Below are positions 14,570-19,620 of a stretch of DNA of 19,620 nt, in pieces. The notes under the pieces were generated by a model. The model ran no database searches. It was not told the origin of the DNA and saw only the letters and a list, made by a program, of their open reading frames with translations. Every line of letters begins with the position of its first letter. Position 1 is the stretch's first letter. Both the position numbers and the translations under genes were made by a program. The stretch comes from Armatimonadetes bacterium UBA5352 (lineage in GTDB: Bacteria; Armatimonadota; Zipacnadia; Zipacnadales; UBA5352), in NCBI GenBank assembly GCA_002411015.1, contig DHPY01000122.1, positions 47,261 to 66,880 on the forward strand. The letters are read 5' to 3'.

Positions 14570-15388
14570 TCACTCAGGGCGGAGCAGGTCCACGATCTCG
14601 CTCAAAAGCGCGGGAGAGTCGCCGTAGATGCGCACCGCGTCCACGAGGTCCTCGATCGCGCGGATGCGCTCGACAAGCTCCTCAGCCGCGAAAAGGTCCG
14701 CATCCGGTCGTCCGCTCGCCACTATCTGGACGAACACCTGCACCTCCGGATTCCCCGCGCGCAGCATGCCCACGATCCGCTCCACGCCCGCGCGATACTC
14801 CGCGACGGTCGTCAGCTCGCGGCTCGCGTTCATCTGCAGGCTCTGCGACTGGATCAGCCAGATGTCGCAGTGCTTCGCAAGCTCCGGGTAGAGGTCCTCA
14901 CGCTGGCGCATCTCCCGCAGCCCCGGCCCGACCAGCAGCGGGCTGCCGAACTCGTCTGCGAGCGCCTTCGCCGCCTGCACGCTCTCGAGGAGGTTGTCCA
15001 TCTCTTCAGGGGGCGTACCGGGCGCGCGCTCGGGGTTGTAGCCGATGATGATGCGCTCCGGCGGGATCTCCGCCGCGCGGAGCATCTCGATGGTGTCCGC
15101 AACGCCGGGGAACGGCCGCACCTCATGCCGCCACAGCGCGAGTGAGAGGCAGACCACACTCACAGGCGGCTTGATCTCCTGGAAGACCCTGAGCTTGTCG
15201 CCGCCGAGGATCAGGTCGACGAAGTCCTGCTCACCATCGAGGCGCTTCGCGACCTCCTCGGAGCGCGCGTACCACATGAAGCCGATGCCAAGGGGCGGTT
15301 GGTGCGGGGAAACCTCGTCACCCACACAGACCGGCGCAGCAGAGATCAGAAAGAGTAGCGCAGACGCGTATCTCAGACAGTGCGCCAT
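14570..15388 (-). CDS. Secreted protein of unknown function
   Basis: I do not recognise this 272-aa protein. It has a signal peptide (about 5-22, ending near CVGDE) and then alternating strands and amphipathic helices: LGIGFMWYA, VSVVCLSLALW, RIIIGYNPE, SPLLVGPGL, CDIWLIQSQSLQM, VQVFVQIVASG and VDAVRIYGDS. This beta-alpha spacing suggests a TIM-barrel-like fold, perhaps a glycoside-hydrolase-like or sugar-binding domain, but no catalytic motif is evident. It is first in the minus-strand gene run and ends ten bases before the CocE-type hydrolase, so the two are likely co-transcribed. ATG 15388 is preferred because GGAG lies nine bases upstream; ATG 15397 is an in-frame alternative adding three residues. 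No convincing promoter was found in the divergent gap to 15568. Confidence 0.75.
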   Translation of the reverse strand: MAHCLRYASALLFLISAAPVCVGDEVSPHQPPLGIGFMWYARSEEVAKRLDGEQDFVDLILGGDKLRVFQEIKPPVSVVCLSLALWRHEVRPFPGVADTIEMLRAAEIPPERIIIGYNPERAPGTPPEEMDNLLESVQAAKALADEFGSPLLVGPGLREMRQREDLYPELAKHCDIWLIQSQSLQMNASRELTTVAEYRAGVERIVGMLRAGNPEVQVFVQIVASGRPDADLFAAEELVERIRAIEDLVDAVRIYGDSPALLSEIVDLLRPE

Positions 15389-15567
15389 CAGGATCATCTC
15401 CAGTACCTCATGGCCCGGCCCCAGCTAGAAGAACGCGTTTGCGCTCGAGTTGTTCTGCGGCGTTGAGCGACGATCCTCCCGTACGCGACTTCCGAGCAGG
15501 TCCGCGGGCCTCCCGTTGCGAAGTATGCACCCCACCGCACAGCATGGACCTTCAAGCAGGTGACAGC

Positions 15568-17316
15568 ATGTCCGCGGGTAACCGCACAGTTCTCGTGATT
15601 CTCGACAGCCGCAAATCGGCCGAGCGTCGCCCGGCTGACCAGACAGTCTTCGCCGCGCTCGATCACTTCAGCGTGGCGTGGGAGGTGCTCGATGGCGGCG
15701 ACTACATGGGCGCGATCCCCGAGTTCATCGCGCCGCGCGCGCTCTACATCATCGCGCATGATGGCGCGGCCGAGTGGCTGAAGCCGGAGGTCGCGCAGCA
15801 GATCGCCGACGCCGTCGCCGATGGCGCCGGGCTGGTGAGCTTCGACCGCAGGCCCCAGGAGTGGCCACAGGCGCTTCGTGAGATGCTGCCCGGCGAGATC
15901 GGCGAGACACGCACCGGAGTCCTGCGCTTCTCAGCGCCATCGTTCATAAGCTCCGGCCATGAGGAGGGCGAGGAGCTGGAGCTTGGTGAGGAGATCGCGG
16001 CCGTCACGCTCCCGGGCGACGGGCGCTGGCAGCCGCTGGTGACAGACGCAGAGGGCCGCGCCGTCATCGCATCGGCGGCAGCAGGCGCGGGGCGCGTGGT
16101 CGCGTTCGGCACCGGCGAGAGCATCTACCGCGAGGGCGTCTACGGCCACGTGCGCGGCATCGACGGGCTGATGTGGCGCGCGATCGTCTGGGCCGCCGCG
16201 AAGCCCTTCCCGATGCGCTGCGTGCCGCCGTACGTCACCGCGCGGATGGATGACTGCAACGGGACCTACGGCGCCTTCGCCTACGTGGATGTCATGAACC
16301 GCTTCGGCATCGGCCCGAACCTCGGGCTGTTCATCGACGAGATGGGCCCCTCGGATTGGGCCGCCGCGAAGCGGCTGTATGACGCGGGCGGCGCGGATTT
16401 CTCGATGCACGCCTTCCGCGATGACTTCTACATGGCCCGGCCGAACTACAAGCCGTGGGCGGTCTCGCCGGACAAGCCCGACCTCTCCGATGGCGGGAAA
16501 CAGACGCTCTACGAGGGCCTCTCGATGGACCACCACACGGGCGCGGACTTCTCCGACGAGGGCATCCGCCGGAACTTCAGCCGCATGGACGACGCCTTCG
16601 CCGAGCACGGCATCACCCACAGCCGCGTGCTCAACGCGCACTTCGGTGAGGTCGGTTGGCGCGCGGTGCCGCTGTTCCTCGAGCGCGGCGTGGACATGCC
16701 CTGCAACAACTCGGCCCTCGGGCAGCTCTACAGCAACCAGCCGGTCTGGCGGCCGAGGCCCTACGGCATCCGCGGCCTCTCCGGCCGCCACGGGCTGATC
16801 ATCGACCGCTGCCCGCAGCACCCGCGGATGACCTTCGTGAGCATCAGCATGTCGCACGTAGGGAAGACGCACATGAGGACCGATATCCTCAGCGGGCGCG
16901 TTCCGTTCCTCGATGAGTCCGAGACACCGAAGCTCGATGAGGCCGCGCAGGCAGGCACCGAGAACATCAAGCTCGGCCTCGATGCGCTCGCCTACGGGCT
17001 GCTGTTCACGCACGAAGAGCGCATCAACGCGATCAGCCCCGAGGACTGGGAGACGGTCGTCACCGGCATCGTTCGCGGCCTGGATGGCTGGGAGTGGCAG
17101 GGCGGCCTGCGTGAGGACGTCGGCGTCATCTGCAAGCGGCTCTTCGACTCGGCCCTCGTGCGGGCGAACCTGACTGACGGCGGTCTGCGATGCGAGCTTG
17201 TCGGCGATACCTACGGGCCGTCGCCGCTCACGATCTGGGAGAACGAGGGCGATGGCTGCACGAGGCGCGTGGTTGACGTCGAGCCGATCAACGGCTACGC
17301 CGAACTCACAGTGTAA
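15568..17316 (+). CDS. Fusion of a ThuA/glutamine-amidotransferase-like domain with a polysaccharide-deacetylase-like domain
   Basis: The product (582 aa) has two parts. Residues 1-215 look like a flavodoxin-type ThuA or class I glutamine-amidotransferase-like domain without an obvious catalytic Cys: VLVILDSR, LYIIAHDGAAEWL, ADGAGLVSFDRR, then GRVVAFGTGESIYREGVYGHV. Residues 220-582 resemble a NodB/polysaccharide-deacetylase-type barrel: VTARMDDCNGTYG with an Asp-Asp pair (228-229), GPNLGLFIDEM, FSMHAFRDDF with His281, and LNAHFGEVGW with His358. A metal-dependent carbohydrate deacetylase or related sugar enzyme is plausible but unproven. There is no signal peptide. ATG 15568 is chosen, with AGCAGG just upstream; earlier in-frame starts give unstructured sequence. 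It is divergent from the minus-strand run and 24 bases before the next gene. Confidence 0.8.
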   Translation: MSAGNRTVLVILDSRKSAERRPADQTVFAALDHFSVAWEVLDGGDYMGAIPEFIAPRALYIIAHDGAAEWLKPEVAQQIADAVADGAGLVSFDRRPQEWPQALREMLPGEIGETRTGVLRFSAPSFISSGHEEGEELELGEEIAAVTLPGDGRWQPLVTDAEGRAVIASAAAGAGRVVAFGTGESIYREGVYGHVRGIDGLMWRAIVWAAAKPFPMRCVPPYVTARMDDCNGTYGAFAYVDVMNRFGIGPNLGLFIDEMGPSDWAAAKRLYDAGGADFSMHAFRDDFYMARPNYKPWAVSPDKPDLSDGGKQTLYEGLSMDHHTGADFSDEGIRRNFSRMDDAFAEHGITHSRVLNAHFGEVGWRAVPLFLERGVDMPCNNSALGQLYSNQPVWRPRPYGIRGLSGRHGLIIDRCPQHPRMTFVSISMSHVGKTHMRTDILSGRVPFLDESETPKLDEAAQAGTENIKLGLDALAYGLLFTHEERINAISPEDWETVVTGIVRGLDGWEWQGGLREDVGVICKRLFDSALVRANLTDGGLRCELVGDTYGPSPLTIWENEGDGCTRRVVDVEPINGYAELTV

Positions 17317-17340
17317 GGACGCAGCACGGGAGAATGAGCG

Positions 17341-19406
17341 ATGTCTGAGCGCAACTTCCAGTTCCGCCAGCGGCTGAACGAGGTCCATCGCAGCGACCGC
17401 CGCGATCCGGAGACTCTGCCCGCGCAGGGCGAGGTCGCGGTGGGGGGGGCTGGCGCATCTGCATCCCCGCGGATGCCCCCGAGTACCTCATCGGTGTCGC
17501 GCAGGACCTGCAGGACTACTTCCTGAAGAGCATGGACCTCCCGTTGCTGCTCGCGAAGGGCGACGAGGACGCCGCGCGCTGCATCCGCCTCACTACGAAG
17601 GACCTCAGTCCGAAGCTTGCTGAGGGCCTCACGAAGCCGCGCGGCTACCGGCTGATCGTCGAGCCCGAGCGGATCACCGTCTGCGGCTTCGATGAGCGCG
17701 GAGTGGGGCAGGGCTGCTACTACATCGAGGACCTGATGAACCTGCGCGAGGGGCCGTTCCTCCAGGAGCAGGACACCCTCCGAGAGCCGATCTTCTCCCC
17801 GCGCATGATCCACTCCGGCTGGGGGATCGACCAGTTCCCCGACCAGCACCTGAACGCGATCGCGCACGCGGGGATGGATGCGATCCTCGTCTTCGTCAAG
17901 GGCCCGGATATGACCACCACGGGCTACCTCGACCTGAACAACCTCGTGGACCGCGCGGCCCACTTCGGCGTGGATGTCTACCTCTACAGCTACCTCAAGA
18001 GCCGCAGGCACCCCGACGATCCGGACGCCGAGGCCTACTACGAGAGCACCTACGGCGCGCTGATGCGGGCCTGCCCCGGCGCGAAGGGCATCGTCTTCGT
18101 CGGCGAGTCCTGTGAGTTCCCCAGCAAGGATCAGAACACCACCGGTCGCCTGCGTGGCGAGCCCTCACCCGACGGCAAGCCGGACAACCGCCGCAGCCCC
18201 GGCTGGTGGCCGTGCTACGACTACCCCGAGTGGCTGAACATGGTGAAGGGCATCCTCCGCAAGCACAACCCTGACCTTGACGTGGTGTTCTGGACCTACA
18301 ACTGGGGCTGGGCGCCGGAGGAGAACCGCGTGGCCCTCATCCACTCGCTCCCGACGGATATCTCCCTCCAGGCGACCTTCGAGATGTTCGAGAACATCGA
18401 GAAGAATGGGATCGTCACCCGCTGCGTGGACTACACCGCGTCCTTCGAGGGCCCCGGCGTCTACTTCCGCAGCGAGGCAGAGGCGGCGCACGAGCGGGGC
18501 ATCCCGCTCTACACGATGAGCAACACCGGCGGCCTGAGCTGGGACATCGGCGTCATCCCCTACGAGCCGATCCCCTTCCAGTGGGAGCGGCGCTACCGGG
18601 CGCTGCTGAACGCGCATGAGAACTGGGGCCTCGTCGGGCTGATGGAGTCGCACCACTACGGCTGGTGGCCCTCGGTGGTCAACGAGATGGCGAAGTGGGC
18701 CTACTGGTCGCCCTCCGCGCTGCCGGAGGAGATGGCGCCGAAGCTCGCTGAGCGCGACTTCGGCCCTGAGGGTGCGCCGCTGGCAGTCGAGGCCTGGCGC
18801 GCATGGAGCGAGGCCATCCGCGACTACGTGCCCACAAACGAGGACCAGTATGGTCCGTTCCGCGTCGGCCCTGCGTATCCGCTGGTGCTGCACGAGGACG
18901 TGGAGTTCCCCTCCGCCCCCTACGCGCACTTCGGCGCGCGCATCCTCAAGACGATGTATGGCTCCCACCGGATCGAGGATGTGCCGGCGGAGATCGAGCT
19001 GCTCGAGCGGATGCGCGATCGGTGGCAGGAGGGCGTGGCGCTGCTGGAGCAGGCGATCGAGCGCGCGCCCGAGCGTAAGCGCCCGGAGGCCGAGCGGATG
19101 CTGGGCCTCGGCCGCTTCATCCGCAACTGCGTGCAGACGACCATCAACACGAAGCGGTGGCTGCTGCTGAAGAAGCGCCTTGAGGCCGAGCCGGAGCAGG
19201 CGGACGCGATCCTCGACGAGATGGTGGCCCTGGCGGAGGCGGAGATCGCCAGCGCGGAGGCGACGATCCCGCTCGTGGAGGCCGACTCGCGGCTTGGCTG
19301 GGAACCGAGCATGGAGTACATGTGCGATCGCGAGCACCTTGAGTGGAAGATCGCGCAGGTGCGGCGGGTGATCGAGGAGGAGATCCCGGCGCTGCGCGGC
19401 GGGTAG
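17341..19406 (+). pseudogene. Glycoside-hydrolase-like protein, frame interrupted at a G8 tract
   Basis: The first frame opens MSERNFQFRQRLNEVH at 17341, with GGGAGA seven bases before the ATG, and runs to a stop at 17524-17526. Good coding sequence continues in another frame: across the eight G at 17442-17449 the frame must shift (one G gained or two lost) to read GWRICIPADAPEYLIGVAQ and on without stops to 19406. Restored, the protein has about 690 aa. An N-terminal alpha/beta domain (to RGVGQGCYYIEDLMNLREGP) resembles the non-catalytic N-domain of GH20/GH67-type glycosidases. A barrel-like centre carries SPRMIHSGWGIDQF, GIVFVGESCEF and VVFWTYNWGWAPEENR, and a helical C-terminus follows. 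No signal peptide is seen. The break may be a sequencing error, slippage or true inactivation; the downstream frame from ATG 17532 alone is 624 aa. Substrate unknown. Confidence 0.75.
17442..17449 (+). repeat. Homopolymer of eight G inside the glycoside-hydrolase-like gene
   Basis: Eight consecutive G form the exact point where the coding frame switches. It is the obvious place for polymerase or ribosome slippage, and also for a base-calling or assembly error. Confidence 0.9.
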
Positions 19407-19427
19407 CGGCCTCGCGGTGTATCACCC

Positions 19428-19543
19428 CGGAGGGGCCGCACGAGCCCCGCGAGCTTGTGAGCGGGGCGAGGTCGGCCCATCGATGATCGCAATGGGCCGA
19501 CCTCGGCATCCTCCTTCGTCGGATGCCTCGTGCGGCCCCTCCG
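19428..19543. other. Four-way-junction (cloverleaf) inverted-repeat element
   Basis: A 17-bp outer stem joins CGGAGGGGCCGCACGAG (19428-19444) with its exact complement at 19527-19543. It encloses three perfect hairpins with no unpaired base between them: CCCCGC 19445-19450 with GCGGGG 19461-19466; CGAGGTCGGCCCAT 19467-19480 with ATGGGCCGACCTCG 19492-19505; and GCATCC 19506-19511 with GGATGC 19521-19526. The loops are 10, 11 and 9 bases. In all, 86 of 116 bases pair perfectly. It begins 21 bases after the stop of the glycoside-hydrolase-like gene and has no T-run after it. It may be a structured RNA, a dispersed palindromic element or a termination/processing signal; the sequence alone does not decide. 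The rest of 19407-19620 shows no gene. Confidence 0.85.
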
Positions 19544-19620
19544 TGCGGCGTGCGCGGGCCGGCTTCGTCGCGCGGCGCGGCGCCGGCGCCACCTGACCGG
19601 CGGGCATAGCGAGAGTTAAG

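Noticed and set aside
12946..15048. 700-codon plus-strand open frame
   Set aside because: It lies opposite the CocE-type hydrolase, which has a signal peptide and full catalytic triad. The frame encodes Arg/His/Val-rich sequence without any motif, as expected for an antisense frame in GC-rich DNA.
15931..17388. 485-codon minus-strand open frame
   Set aside because: It is antisense to the deacetylase-like gene; no ribosome binding site or recognisable motif.
1..19620. CRISPR array, insertion sequence, integrase or prophage
   Set aside because: No regularly spaced 20-40 base repeats were seen and no protein resembles a transposase, recombinase of mobile elements, or phage structural protein.

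Overview
This window is high-GC bacterial DNA. It starts with a slowly evolving housekeeping block: an SRP (4.5S) RNA gene, dnaX, a YbaB/EbfC gene and recR. A complete four-subunit pyruvate:ferredoxin oxidoreductase follows, which suggests an anaerobe or facultative anaerobe. The type IV prepilin-like protein has the DUF1559-type layout with the phrases FPVFAKAREQARK and YLDGHVKF. I associate these with Armatimonadota and, more loosely, Planctomycetota-like lineages. My best guess is an uncultured Armatimonadota-related organism, inferred from protein style and not proven.

Layout. (1) 1-3270, plus strand: short tandem repeats flank the SRP RNA (about 133-275), then come dnaX (419-2152), ybaB/ebfC (2251-2580) and recR (2662-3270). 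(2) 3403-6432, plus strand: porG, porD, porA and porB (gamma, delta, alpha, beta) with overlapping or closely spaced genes and strong ribosome binding sites, closed by an 11-bp GC-rich hairpin at 6463-6493. (3) 6560-7603, plus strand: a TPR protein with a lipoprotein-like signal, possibly from a leaderless message. (4) 15388-7616, minus strand: seven genes in one direction. In transcription order they are a secreted protein of unknown function, a secreted CocE/NonD-type serine hydrolase, a secreted metallophosphoesterase, a membrane-anchored Cys-containing protein of unknown function, a MacB/FtsX-type permease, its ATPase and the DUF1559-type prepilin. (5) 15568-19406, plus strand, divergent from block 4: a fusion of a ThuA/glutamine-amidotransferase-like domain with a polysaccharide-deacetylase-like domain, then a glycoside-hydrolase-like protein whose reading frame is broken at a run of eight G. 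(6) 19428-19543: a non-coding element that folds into a perfect four-way junction.

How the parts fit. Block 1 is the usual chromosomal replication/repair neighbourhood. Block 2 oxidises pyruvate to acetyl-CoA and reduces ferredoxin. Blocks 4 and 5 look like a lineage-specific region for cell-surface export and carbohydrate or ester breakdown. The minus-strand genes mostly encode exported proteins. The two plus-strand genes show no signal peptide and would act in the cytoplasm.

The items most worth a second look are the four-way-junction element at the right end, the G8 frameshift, the uncharacterised membrane-anchored protein coupled to an ABC exporter, and the metallophosphoesterase lacking the usual GHxH motif. 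I saw no CRISPR array, transposase, prophage gene or tRNA.
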